Positions 21,733-30,224 are shown, numbered from the stretch's first letter. The stretch is DNA of 33,394 nt from Paenarthrobacter sp. Z7-10 (GCF_026932795.1 NZ_JADPVH010000045.1:1-33394); one strand, 5' to 3'. The notes: a model not told the origin generated them from the letters alone. Made by a program: numbers and translations.

Positions 21733-23019
21733 ATGACCAAACCTGAAACGGGCAGCATCAACAGTCCGGGCGGCAGCAAGGGTCCGGACAGCAGCAAGGG
21801 TCCGGACAGCACGGGGGGCCGGACGGCCAGTCAGCTGAGCCCGGCCAGGGCCGATCGGAAGTCCCCTCCGCCCTACACCGCTGGTGCTGCCGCCAAGCTC
21901 TCCGGTTTTGGGCTCCCGGCCCGGCTCGCCGCCGAGGCACTTGGCACCTTTCTGCTGGTCTTCGCGGGGTTGGGCATCGCCTTGTTCAACGGTGCCGGAA
22001 ATGAGACAGCAGTACCCGTCGGTTTCGGCTTCGGTGTGGCACTGATCGCGGCGATCATTGCCTTCGGACACGTTTCCGGCGGACATTTCAACCCGGCCGT
22101 GTCAGTCGCGGCGGCCATCGCGGGCAAACTCCGCTGGCTGAACACGTTGTGGTACGCCATCGCGCAGGTGGCAGGTGGAACGGTCGCCGCGCTGGTGCTC
22201 TTCGTCGTGCTGAAGATCTTCCCGGCGGTCACCTCCAGCAATGGCCAGGTAACCCCGCAGACGCTGTTCAGCAGCCTGGCCAATGGTTTTGACGCGCATT
22301 CCCCCTCCCATATTCCGATGGCTGGAGCGTTGCTGATCGAGCTGGTCGGCACCGCCATCTTCGTCGCCGTTGTGCTCGGATCCACGCAGGTGCGTGCCAA
22401 CACCGGCCTCGCACCCATCGCCATCGGGCTCGGCTACGCGGCGGTCATCACCGTGGCGCTGCCACTGACGAATGCATCCATGAATCCGGCCCGCTCCACC
22501 GCCGTCGTACTCTTCGCTGAACCTTGGGCTGCCGGGCAGTTGTGGCTGTTCTGGCTTGCTCCGCTGCTGGGCGCGGCGTTGGCCGGTTTGCTGTACCGGG
22601 CGTTTGCCGTACCGGTTCCGCCCGCGGGGGCGGGCCTGGTCCCGACCGGTGCCGAGGCGGAGCCTGTTGCCGGCGGTGCCGGTCTTGCTGAAGATTTTGA
22701 CCTGGCCCCTGCGGGACCGGCCACGGACAGCGGCGCTGTTGCTGATGCTGAAGCTGACCCTGACGGCGACGGCGACGGCGACGGTGACGGCGACGCTGAC
22801 AGTGCGGCTGCTGCGGCCGCAGCCGAGGAAGTGGGTCAGCACGATGCTGGTCACGGCAGTCGCCGGATAGAACCGGGCGAAGCTCCAGATTCCGAAGCTT
22901 CGAGCACGGTTCCGGGAGTCTCCACGGGCCGGCGTGAAGCCGCTGATCGGGGCCAGGGGGCAGTTCCGCGGAACACCGAGGCACAGGACTTTTTCGACAA
23001 TCCGCACCCGCCGAAGTAA
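21733..23019 (+). CDS. MIP family channel (aquaporin Z-like) with long acidic C-terminal tail
   Basis: The product is 428 aa, against about 230-260 for a typical bacterial aquaporin. The start is set by AAGGAA 7-8 nt before the ATG. Residues 1-55 are a Ser/Gly/Pro-rich leader with a KGPDSS duplication. The channel spans about 60-295 with both NPA loops: SGGHFNPAVS and TNASMNPARST. By alignment from memory with E. coli AqpZ, the constriction residues F43/H174/T183/R189 correspond to F/I/A/R here, so the water-specific His is missing. The last 130 residues are hydrophilic, with a (DG)n stretch and many Glu/Ala. It is probably a small-solute or gas channel rather than a strict water channel (inference). 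Confidence 0.9.
   Translation: MTKPETGSINSPGGSKGPDSSKGPDSTGGRTASQLSPARADRKSPPPYTAGAAAKLSGFGLPARLAAEALGTFLLVFAGLGIALFNGAGNETAVPVGFGFGVALIAAIIAFGHVSGGHFNPAVSVAAAIAGKLRWLNTLWYAIAQVAGGTVAALVLFVVLKIFPAVTSSNGQVTPQTLFSSLANGFDAHSPSHIPMAGALLIELVGTAIFVAVVLGSTQVRANTGLAPIAIGLGYAAVITVALPLTNASMNPARSTAVVLFAEPWAAGQLWLFWLAPLLGAALAGLLYRAFAVPVPPAGAGLVPTGAEAEPVAGGAGLAEDFDLAPAGPATDSGAVADAEADPDGDGDGDGDGDADSAAAAAAAEEVGQHDAGHGSRRIEPGEAPDSEASSTVPGVSTGRREAADRGQGAVPRNTEAQDFFDNPHPPK
22762..22800 (+). repeat. GACGGC hexanucleotide repeat in the aquaporin tail
   Basis: Five near-perfect GACGGC units followed by GACGCTGAC encode DGDGDGDGDGDAD. The array could bind divalent cations, but it lacks the spacing of an EF-hand. 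It is in frame. Confidence 0.8.
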
Positions 23020-23081
23020 TCCGGCTGGGATCAAAACGCCCGTGTCGGCCGGTCGCAGGCATTCCTGTCGGTGCCACCGGT

Positions 23082-23087
23082 TAGCGT
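23082..23087 (+). promoter_or_regulatory. -10 box TAGCGT of sbcD (leaderless)
   Basis: TAGCGT ends 6 nt before the sbcD ATG at 23094. Confidence 0.45.
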
Positions 23088-23093
23088 AGTGGT

Positions 23094-24251
23094 ATGCGGT
23101 TATTACATACCTCGGACTGGCATTTGGGACGGTCGTTCCACGGCGTCGGCATGCTGGCGGCCCAGCGCAGATTTGTGGACCAACTGCTGAATACGGTCCG
23201 GCGGGAGAGGGTTGAGGTCCTGCTGCTGGCCGGGGATGTCTACGATCGGGCGCTGCCGGGCGTTGATGTAGTGAACCTGCTCGATGATGCTTTGGACCGT
23301 TTGACCGCGGCCGGAGTCCAGGTGGTGCTGACCAGCGGCAACCACGATTCTGCCTCCCGACTGGGATTTGCGGGCAAGGTGCTTGAGCGCGGCGGAGTAC
23401 ACCTGCGGACCCGCATCGCGGGGCTTGACGCCCCGGTGCTGCTGGCTGTGGACCGGGACGTGGATTTGGCCATCTACGGCCTTCCCTACCTGGAGCCGCG
23501 GATGGCGGCGCAGGCTCTGGACGTGGAGCAGGCCACGCACTTCACCGTGACCGGGGCTGCCCTGGCCCGGGTCAGGGCGGATCTGGCCGACCGGACCAAG
23601 ACAACCCACTCGGTGGTTCTCGCCCATACCTTTGCCAGCGGCGGGATCAGTTCCGATAGTGAGCGCGAGCTGAGCATGGGCGGAGTGGGGGCGGTTCCGC
23701 TGGACCTCTTTGACGGATTCACCTACACCGCATTGGGGCATCTTCATGGCCGGCAGAGGCTCCGGGACAACGTGCGGTATTCCGGCTCGCCGCTGCCATA
23801 TTCCTTCTCGGAGGCGAGTCAGAACAAGGGCGGCTGGCTGCTGGACATTGGTCCGAAGGGGCTGGAATCTGTTCGAGCCGTGGATTGGCCGGCGGAAAAG
23901 GGCCTCGCCATTCTGCGCGGAAATCTTGAGGACCTGTTGGCGGCGGAAGACTACGCCTGCGCCGAGTCGTCCTATTGCCAGATCACCCTGACGGATAACG
24001 AGCGCCCAGCGAAGGCGATGGAGCGGCTCCGGGCCAGGTTTCCAGAAACCCTGGTGCTCTCCTTCGAGCCAGCCAACGCCGCGCAAAAACCGGCATCGAG
24101 CTACGGCGACAGGGTTTCGAACGCCGCCGATGACCTTCAGCTTTGCTCCGGCTTCCTGGAGCACGTCCGTGGACGAACCACGACGGAACAGGAGGAAACG
24201 GTGCTGCGCGGTTCCCTTGAGTCCGTGCGGCTGTTGGAAATGTCCCGATGA
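23094..24251 (+). CDS. sbcD: Exonuclease subunit SbcD
   Basis: This 385-aa Mre11-type nuclease forms the SbcCD complex, which cuts DNA hairpins and processes double-strand breaks. Calcineurin-like phosphoesterase motifs are intact: HTSD8-W-H10-LGRSF, LLLAGDVYDR, LTSGNHDS, VLAHTF and LGHLHG. The C-terminal capping domain (about 260-385) is normal in length. Its ATGA overlap with sbcC couples the two proteins. It appears to have its own leaderless promoter, separate from the aquaporin gene 74 bp upstream. Confidence 0.96.
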   Translation: MRLLHTSDWHLGRSFHGVGMLAAQRRFVDQLLNTVRRERVEVLLLAGDVYDRALPGVDVVNLLDDALDRLTAAGVQVVLTSGNHDSASRLGFAGKVLERGGVHLRTRIAGLDAPVLLAVDRDVDLAIYGLPYLEPRMAAQALDVEQATHFTVTGAALARVRADLADRTKTTHSVVLAHTFASGGISSDSERELSMGGVGAVPLDLFDGFTYTALGHLHGRQRLRDNVRYSGSPLPYSFSEASQNKGGWLLDIGPKGLESVRAVDWPAEKGLAILRGNLEDLLAAEDYACAESSYCQITLTDNERPAKAMERLRARFPETLVLSFEPANAAQKPASSYGDRVSNAADDLQLCSGFLEHVRGRTTTEQEETVLRGSLESVRLLEMSR

Positions 24252-27200
24252 GAATCCACCGGCTCGAAATCCAGGCCTTTGGTCCGTTTGCCGAACGTCA
24301 GACCATCGACTTTGATGCCCTGGGAGAGCAGGGCCTGTTCCTGCTCAACGGCGCCACCGGTGCCGGCAAAACCAGCGTCCTGGATGCCATTTGCTATGCG
24401 TTTTACGGCTCCGTGCCCGGCGCCCGGCAAAACGGCAAAAGGCTGCGCAGCGACCATGCCCCCGAAGGACTGGAACCTCTGGTGATCTGCGAGTTCAGCG
24501 CCCGTGACCGACGGCTGGAGGTGGCGCGAAGCCCTGCTTGGGACCGCCCGACGCTGCGCGGTAAAGGCACCACTGTGCAGCAGGCCAAGACGCTGCTGCG
24601 GGAGAAGGAAAACGGAATCTGGGTCGAAAAATCCAGCCGGAACGACGAGGCCGGCGGGGAAATCGCGGCCCTCCTCGGAATGAAGATGGAGCAGTTCACC
24701 AAGGTGATCCTCCTCGCGCAGGGAGACTTCGCTGCATTCCTGCGATCCAAGGACAAGGACCGGCAGGAGCTGCTGCAGAGTCTGTTTGGCACCGAAGTGT
24801 ACGAAAACGTTGAAAAACAGTTGGCCCTGGAGGCGCTGGCTGGGAAATCAGCGGTCGCCGCGAAGGAGCAGGAGCTGCTGCTGCTGGAAGCCAATGCGCG
24901 GGTGCAGGCCGAGGGCGTGCTCGAACCTGCGGGCACGGCGTATGCCATCGATGATCTCGAATCGATGCACGGGGCCGCCCTCTTCGAAGCGTTGGTCGAT
25001 GCCGTGTCGCAGACTCACCGGCGGGTGGGAGCGCAGGCGGCAACTGGCCGTTCCGCGGAGCTTGGTGCGGCCGCGGCACTGCAGGATGCTGAACTGCTCG
25101 CTGCGCGGCACGCCAAACTGCAGGCTGCGATGGCCGAACGGAACCGGCTCGCGGTGATTGAGCCCGACTTCGCCCGGTGGCAGCAACAGGGGCGCGAACA
25201 CCGTGAAGCCGAGGTCCTGGCCGGGCAGCTGGCGTCCGTGGAAGCGGCTGAGGTGCGGCTGACGGAGCTGGAGGCATTGACACGGACCGTGCTGATCCGG
25301 CTGACAAATGACCCGCAGGCGGCCGACCTAACGGGAATTGCAAAACAGTCGGCCGAGCCGTCGGCCGCTGCCCTGAACAGCATTCGGTCCCGGTTGGAAC
25401 GGACCGGAGCCACCGTGGAGGCGCTGCTGCCGGAGGAGGAGCGGCTGGCACAGGTGCGTGCCGAGGTGGATTCGTTGACGAGTGCGGTTCATGATTCCAC
25501 CTCTGCCGCCGCCCGCCACGCCGAAGCGGCCCGGACTGCCGACGGGCAGCGGTCCGAAGTGCGGGTCCGGGTCGCGAAGCTCAAGCAGCTTGCCGATCAG
25601 GTGGAGCACCGCGGGTTGGCGGCTGGGGCTGCCCAGGATCTGCTCGCGACCATCCGAGATCACCGCGCGGCACAAAGCCGGACGGTTCGCTGCGAGGAGG
25701 AACATCTGCAGGCGCGCCGAACCCTGCTGGATGCACAGGAACATTGGCTCCGGCTGATGGCTCAGCGGCTGGAAACGGCGGCCGGGGAAATGGCGGCGCG
25801 GCTCAAGTCGGGCGAGCCGTGTCCGGTGTGCGGCAGCGAGGTCCATCCTGAGCCCTCGGCGCTGGCCGGAACCGGGCTGCAGGCGGCCGAGGATGAGGAA
25901 CGCGCCAAACTCCTCCGGGACGAGGCCGAAACGGTCGAGTCCGCCGCTGGCTTGCGGGTGGCGGCGGCGCGCCAGGAACTCGCCGTCCTGCAGGGACGCG
26001 GCGGTGCTGCGGACTTAAAACTTTCGCAGGAAGCCGCGGCCTCTGCCCAGGAGGAGTTGGCCACATCTCAGGGGGCCGTGCCGGACCTGGCCCGGGGGGA
26101 GGCGGACCTGACTCTCCTGACCGCACGGATTCAGGAGCAGGAAAGCTTGGCGGCAGCCGCCCGGGAACAGCTGGCTGCCCAGCAGGCCACTCTCTCGGCG
26201 ACGTCATCAACGACGCAGGAGCTCGACGCGAAGCTGGCGGATTCTCGCGACGGTTTTGAAAGCCTTGCCGCCCGGGTGTCCGCCCTGCACCGGGTCGCCG
26301 AGCTGCTCGCCGGCGCGGCATCGGCTATCCAGGACCGGGACGCCGCCAAGGCTGCCGCCGGCACATCACGGACTGCACTAGGGGAGGCGTTGGCGGACAC
26401 ACCGTTCGGCAGCGCCCGGGCCGCCCGGGCGGCGCTGCTCTCCGCAGCTGAGGCCGCAACCCTGAATGAGAGGATTCGGGCACATTCGGAATCGGTCGTT
26501 CGGTCCGAGGCGGCGTTCGACCCGCAGGAAGTGCAAGCGGCAGCCACAGAGGCTGCCGAGGGCAAAGCCGCCCCGGCAGCTGGGGCTCTTGCCGACCTGC
26601 GCCGCGCGGCCGAAGACGCGGCGCAGGCGGCCGGAGCCGCCGTCGTCCGCCGTGAACTCGCGGCCAACGCACTCGCCGCGGTCCGGAATGCCGCCGCACG
26701 GCATGCCGTGCTGGAAGCCCACGCGGCACCGCTGCGGGAGCATTGGCAGCGCGTTCAGGCCATTTCGGACACAGCCCGGGGGATGGGTGAAAACAGCTAC
26801 AAGATGCCGTTGAACACCTACGTCCTCGCTGCCCGGCTGGAGCAGGTGGCCGTCGCGGCATCCGAACGGCTCGGAACCATGAGCGATGGCCGTTACACCC
26901 TGAGCTACAGCGATGCCTTGGCCGGCCGCAACCAGAAGTCGGGTCTGGGCTTGGACGTCGTGGACCAGTGGACCGGTCAGCGCCGGGATACCGCCACCCT
27001 CTCCGGTGGGGAGTCCTTCATGGCCTCGCTCGCGCTGGCCCTCGGACTGGCCGATGTAGTGCAGCAGGAAACCGGCGGAGTGGACATCGAAACACTGTTC
27101 GTGGACGAGGGATTTGGAAGCCTGGACGAACAGTCCCTGGAGCAGGTAATGGACGCCCTGGAGGGGCTGCGCGACGGCGGACGTGTGGTGGGCCTGGTCA

Positions 27201-27307
27201 GCCATGTTGCCGAGCTGAAGCTGCGCATTCCCACCCAACTCCAGGTCCACAAGGGCAGAACCGGATCAACCTTGTCCGTCAACCATGCCGCGGTGGCCGC
27301 GGCGTAA
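24248..27307 (+). CDS. sbcC: Exonuclease subunit SbcC (Rad50-like ATPase)
   Basis: This 1019-aa SMC-like ATPase is the partner of SbcD. Seen directly: Walker A GATGAGKT (35-42), a Q-loop region (LAQGDFAAFLRSKDKDRQELL), two long Ala/Glu/Arg-rich coiled-coil arms, a zinc hook C525-P-V-C528 near the middle, the ABC signature LSGGESFMASLALALGL, Walker B TLFVDEGFGSLD and a closing VGLVSHV. All catalytic parts are present and the length is typical for actinobacteria. The start overlaps the sbcD stop by 4 bp. No internal frameshift is seen. Confidence 0.97.
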   Translation: MRIHRLEIQAFGPFAERQTIDFDALGEQGLFLLNGATGAGKTSVLDAICYAFYGSVPGARQNGKRLRSDHAPEGLEPLVICEFSARDRRLEVARSPAWDRPTLRGKGTTVQQAKTLLREKENGIWVEKSSRNDEAGGEIAALLGMKMEQFTKVILLAQGDFAAFLRSKDKDRQELLQSLFGTEVYENVEKQLALEALAGKSAVAAKEQELLLLEANARVQAEGVLEPAGTAYAIDDLESMHGAALFEALVDAVSQTHRRVGAQAATGRSAELGAAAALQDAELLAARHAKLQAAMAERNRLAVIEPDFARWQQQGREHREAEVLAGQLASVEAAEVRLTELEALTRTVLIRLTNDPQAADLTGIAKQSAEPSAAALNSIRSRLERTGATVEALLPEEERLAQVRAEVDSLTSAVHDSTSAAARHAEAARTADGQRSEVRVRVAKLKQLADQVEHRGLAAGAAQDLLATIRDHRAAQSRTVRCEEEHLQARRTLLDAQEHWLRLMAQRLETAAGEMAARLKSGEPCPVCGSEVHPEPSALAGTGLQAAEDEERAKLLRDEAETVESAAGLRVAAARQELAVLQGRGGAADLKLSQEAAASAQEELATSQGAVPDLARGEADLTLLTARIQEQESLAAAAREQLAAQQATLSATSSTTQELDAKLADSRDGFESLAARVSALHRVAELLAGAASAIQDRDAAKAAAGTSRTALGEALADTPFGSARAARAALLSAAEAATLNERIRAHSESVVRSEAAFDPQEVQAAATEAAEGKAAPAAGALADLRRAAEDAAQAAGAAVVRRELAANALAAVRNAAARHAVLEAHAAPLREHWQRVQAISDTARGMGENSYKMPLNTYVLAARLEQVAVAASERLGTMSDGRYTLSYSDALAGRNQKSGLGLDVVDQWTGQRRDTATLSGGESFMASLALALGLADVVQQETGGVDIETLFVDEGFGSLDEQSLEQVMDALEGLRDGGRVVGLVSHVAELKLRIPTQLQVHKGRTGSTLSVNHAAVAAA

Positions 27308-27332
27308 CGGCCAGCGGCAGTATTCCGTGCGG

Positions 27333-27338
27333 TAATAT
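27333..27338 (+). promoter_or_regulatory. Possible -10 box TAATAT upstream of the MFS gene
   Basis: TAATAT lies 41 nt before the ATG at 27379, in the gap after sbcC. No clear -35 is seen. Confidence 0.35.
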
Positions 27339-27378
27339 TTCCTGTGTAACCGGGTCGCGCGCATCGGGAGGAGGGACG

Positions 27379-27469
27379 ATGCGCACCATGAGTCAACCGG
27401 AAAACAATGAAAAGCTCTCTCCAGCCCCGGCGAGGCTCGTCCTCTCCAGCACGCCAACGCCCCGCGGCC
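27379..27469 (+). other. Displaced N-terminal coding segment of the MFS gene
   Basis: A strong Shine-Dalgarno (AGGAGGGA, ending 3 nt before ATG 27379, 12 nt before the in-frame ATG 27388) points to a frame reading MRTMSQPENNEKLSPAPARL...TPTPRG. That frame then runs into non-MFS sequence. Removing one C at 27468/27469 joins it to FERYHALPRLSG, the start of the MFS domain. This suggests a one-base insertion in the strain or an assembly error. Confidence 0.55.
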
Positions 27470-28714
27470 TTCGAACGCTACCACGCTCTGCCCCGGCTAT
27501 CCGGCCAGGGGTTCCTGCCGCTGGGATTCTTCGCCCGACTGCCGCTGGCCATGCTCACCGTGGGGATCCTGACGCTGGTCAGCACCGTGAGCCATTCCTA
27601 CGCCATCGGGGGACTTGCCGCCGGAGCTGTCGGGCTGGGGTCCGCTACCGGTGCGCCGATCATTGGCTATCTGGCGGACAGGTTGGGCCAAAAGAACGTC
27701 CTGCTGGCATCGGCAGGAACCAACACCGTAGCCCTGGTCGCCGTCGTCGTACTGTGCTATCTGGCCAGCGGCTTCGATCCGGGTACCGTCATCTGGGTGC
27801 TCGTGCTGTCCTTTGGGAGCGGACTGACCTCACCGCAGGTGGGGCCGCTGGCGCGGGTCAGATGGATGTTCCTCACCCGGCAGCTGCCCCGCGATGACCA
27901 GGAGGCGACCCTCGACACGGCGCTTTCCTATGAAAGCACCGCCGATGAACTGACGTTTGTGCTGGGTCCGGCCCTGGTAGGCATCCTGGCCAGCTTCATC
28001 GCGCCGTGGCTGCCCCTGGTCCTCGCAGCCGCGCTGACGCTGACGCTGGTCTCGCTCTTCGCGGTGCACCGGACCCAGGAGGCCATCCCGCGACACGCCC
28101 CCACGGAGACCGGAACCCCCACGGAGGGCGGGACGCCCGCGGTCATAACCGGCGGCCTGCACTGGTTCCGGGTCGCCGTCCCGGTGCTGGGAATGGTGTC
28201 CATGGGAACCTTCTTCGGTGCCACCCAGACGGCGCTGATCGCTTTCACCGGCAGTTTCGGATCTCCCGAGCTGGGTGGCCTGCTCTACGCCGTCGTGGGT
28301 TTGAGTTCCTCCGTGGCGGCCTTATCAGTTGCCTATTGGCCGGCCCGGTTTGCGCACCCACTCCGCTGGCTGAGCGCGGCGGCGCTCATGGCGGCGCTGT
28401 CCGGGCTGCTCCTTCTTCCGTCCAGCGTCCCGGCGATGATCGTGGTCCTGCTGGCTCTGGGCATACCCGTCGGTCCCGTCATGGTGACCATATTCAGCAT
28501 CGGTGGCATCGTCGCCCCCCGGCGCCGGCTGGGAACCGTGATGACGGCGCTTGCCAGCGGAATCGTGGCCGGCACTGCCCTGGGATCCTCCATCGCCGGC
28601 ACCCTGGCGCAGTCCTCGGGTTATGCGGCCGCATTCCTGGTCTCCATGGCGGCGGCCGTGGCGCTGCTGCTGCTGGGTGTGCTGACCGTGGTGCAGATGC
28701 GTCAGCCGAGCTGA
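27407..28714 (+). CDS. MFS transporter, probably frameshifted near its N-terminus
   Basis: The transporter frame encodes about 12 membrane helices from LPLGFFARLPLAMLTVGILTL to VALLLLGVLTVVQM, with an MFS loop-2 motif GYLADRLGQKNVLL. The 435-residue count uses the ATG at 27407, which has no good ribosome binding site, and its first 20 residues (MKSSLQPRRGSSSPARQRPA) look like out-of-frame sequence. The better SD and start at 27379 are in another frame (see the preceding entry). If the shift is real, the protein might still be made from 27407, because all helices lie downstream. The substrate is unknown; the closest type is actinobacterial drug/solute exporters of the sugar-efflux-like group. 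The 3' end overlaps the convergent iclR-type gene by 13 bp. Confidence 0.8.
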   Translation: MKSSLQPRRGSSSPARQRPAAFERYHALPRLSGQGFLPLGFFARLPLAMLTVGILTLVSTVSHSYAIGGLAAGAVGLGSATGAPIIGYLADRLGQKNVLLASAGTNTVALVAVVVLCYLASGFDPGTVIWVLVLSFGSGLTSPQVGPLARVRWMFLTRQLPRDDQEATLDTALSYESTADELTFVLGPALVGILASFIAPWLPLVLAAALTLTLVSLFAVHRTQEAIPRHAPTETGTPTEGGTPAVITGGLHWFRVAVPVLGMVSMGTFFGATQTALIAFTGSFGSPELGGLLYAVVGLSSSVAALSVAYWPARFAHPLRWLSAAALMAALSGLLLLPSSVPAMIVVLLALGIPVGPVMVTIFSIGGIVAPRRRLGTVMTALASGIVAGTALGSSIAGTLAQSSGYAAAFLVSMAAAVALLLLGVLTVVQMRQPS

Positions 28715-29403
28715 TCCTCAATACGCCGGGCACTGGCCGCCAGCAGCCTGCCGATTTCCTCCGGTTCCTGGCCCGCTCGGATATAGACGACGGCGAGGGC
28801 GGCCGGGCGGTGTCCTGGCACGTGGATGGGGGCAGCGACGGAGGAGAGGCCGGGAATGACCTCGTCGTGGCTGACCGCGAATCCCAAACTCCGTGCCGTG
28901 GCGGCCTCCGGACGGTAGGACAAATCCGGAGCCAGTTCGGCCCAGCGCTCGTCAGTCATGGCGGACTGGATTGCGATGCCGGGGGCGCCGACGGTCAGAG
29001 GATGCCTGCTGCCCGGATGCTGGGCCAGCGCCGCACCGGAATGCCGCGGTTCCACGGTCACCAGGGTGACGCAGTCGGCCCGGTCCCACACGCCAACGAA
29101 CGCGGTCATGGAAAGGTCTTCGGAAAGCCGGGTGATTTCGGGAAGTGCGGCCGTCTGGAGGTCGCGGGCGACGCCACGCGCCAGCACGGCCAGTCCTGCC
29201 CCGGGCAGCAGCCGGCCACCTTCGTCGCGGACCACCAGCGAATGATCCTCCAAGGTCCGCAGGATCCGGTAGGCAATTGACCGGTGCACGCCCAGGGCCG
29301 TGGACAGATCCGCAATCGTCAGGGCGGTGGCGGATTCGGCGAGGATTTCCAGCGCCCGCAGTCCACGCGAGAGGGTCTGCGATGGGCTGGCATTTTCAGC
29401 CAT
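28702..29403 (-). CDS. IclR family transcriptional regulator
   Basis: The product is 233 aa. The N-terminal winged helix-turn-helix lies at about 10-65 (SRGLRALEILAE..., IADLSTALGVHRSIAYRILRTLEDHSLV), and the C-terminal effector domain at about 75-230. IclR members commonly control aromatic-acid catabolism. It diverges from the flavin reductase gene over 108 bp that contain a candidate operator, so local regulation of the aromatic genes is likely (inference). AGGAG lies 5 nt before the ATG at 29403. Its stop codon is inside the 3' end of the MFS gene. Confidence 0.93.
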   Translation of the reverse strand: MAENASPSQTLSRGLRALEILAESATALTIADLSTALGVHRSIAYRILRTLEDHSLVVRDEGGRLLPGAGLAVLARGVARDLQTAALPEITRLSEDLSMTAFVGVWDRADCVTLVTVEPRHSGAALAQHPGSRHPLTVGAPGIAIQSAMTDERWAELAPDLSYRPEAATARSLGFAVSHDEVIPGLSSVAAPIHVPGHRPAALAVVYIRAGQEPEEIGRLLAASARRIEDQLG

Positions 29404-29430
29404 GCGATCTCCTGACGACGTGGCGGGGCC

Positions 29431-29459
29431 TTGTGCCCGGGTTTACTCTCATTTATAGT
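29431..29459 (+). promoter_or_regulatory. Sigma-70-type promoter of the flavin reductase gene
   Basis: TTGTGC (29431-29436) and TATAGT (29454-29459) are separated by 17 bp, close to the housekeeping consensus. Transcription would begin near 29466 and give a leader of about 46 nt. Confidence 0.6.
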
Positions 29460-29477
29460 TCGATATTAGAGCAAGTT

Positions 29478-29492
29478 GTTCAAATAAAGAAC
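29478..29492. promoter_or_regulatory. Candidate IclR-type operator
   Basis: GTTC-AAATAAA-GAAC is a perfect inverted repeat in an unusually AT-rich stretch, just downstream of the predicted start of the flavin reductase transcript. A bound repressor would block elongation or initiation. Confidence 0.4.
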
Positions 29493-29511
29493 GCTGGAAT
29501 AGGAAGCGAGA

Positions 29512-30057
29512 ATGATCACACCGCCAGCAGCCGGTGCATCGGTTCCACCGCCGTCACCGGCCTTCCGGGCCATGGCGCCGCGCGCCCATCATTTCCGCGG
29601 CAGCCTTGGCCGATTCGCCACCGGCGTTGCGATCGTCACCTTCGACGGCGTCAACAAGCGCCACGGCATCACGGTGAACTCCTTCACCTCCGTCTCCATG
29701 GACCCGCCGCTGGTGCTGGTCAGCATCGCGAAAGCCACCAAAGCGCACGACGAGCTGTCCGAGCGTCCCTTCACGGTAAATATCCTCGGCGCGGAGCAGC
29801 AGGCGTTGGCCATACACTTTGCCGGTAAGCCCGGTCAGGAACCGCTGTGGGTGGAGGGCCAGGTGGCGCCGAGGCTCTCCAGCGTGCTCGCTTTCTTCGA
29901 GTGTTCGCCCTGGGCTGCGTACCCTGGCGGGGACCACACCCTCTATCTGGGCGAGGTGGTGGACTTCAACTACCGCAATGGCGATGCCCTCGCCTTCGCC
30001 AACGGCCGCTTCACCACCATTCCGGACAGCCAGCTCGGGGTCGAAAACCTGCTATGA
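29512..30057 (+). CDS. Flavin reductase family protein (HpaC-like)
   Basis: This 181-aa protein has the FMN-binding split-barrel signature: FRGSLGRFATGVAIVTFDG, HGITVNSFTSVSMDPPLVLVSIAKATKAH, RPFTVNILGAEQQALAIHFAG and the late DHTLYLGEVVDF. Such enzymes reduce FMN or FAD with NAD(P)H and hand the reduced flavin to a monooxygenase, for example HpaB acting on 4-hydroxyphenylacetate. No oxygenase component is in the window; it may lie to the right. AGGAAGCGAG before the ATG gives the start. The IclR regulator lies divergently upstream. Confidence 0.92.
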   Translation: MITPPAAGASVPPPSPAFRAMAPRAHHFRGSLGRFATGVAIVTFDGVNKRHGITVNSFTSVSMDPPLVLVSIAKATKAHDELSERPFTVNILGAEQQALAIHFAGKPGQEPLWVEGQVAPRLSSVLAFFECSPWAAYPGGDHTLYLGEVVDFNYRNGDALAFANGRFTTIPDSQLGVENLL

Positions 30058-30224
30058 CGCCGTCGTCGTCCGGGTGGCCCACTTTCTGGTCAAACCTTGA
30101 GCCGGTTCGGGGGGATAGGAGAATTCCTGCAGAAGTTTTTAATTCCGATGGCCAATTCCGCAGCGGCCGCGCCAGCCACCTTCGGCGTGTTCCGCGTCAC
30201 GTTGCAGTAGTATCCTCGTTACCG

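Noticed and set aside
26968-27897. 309-codon frame crossing the end of sbcC into the MFS gene
   Set aside because: Its first part is out of frame with sbcC and its last part out of frame with the MFS domain; only the short piece 27379-27469 seems meaningful, as the displaced N-terminus.
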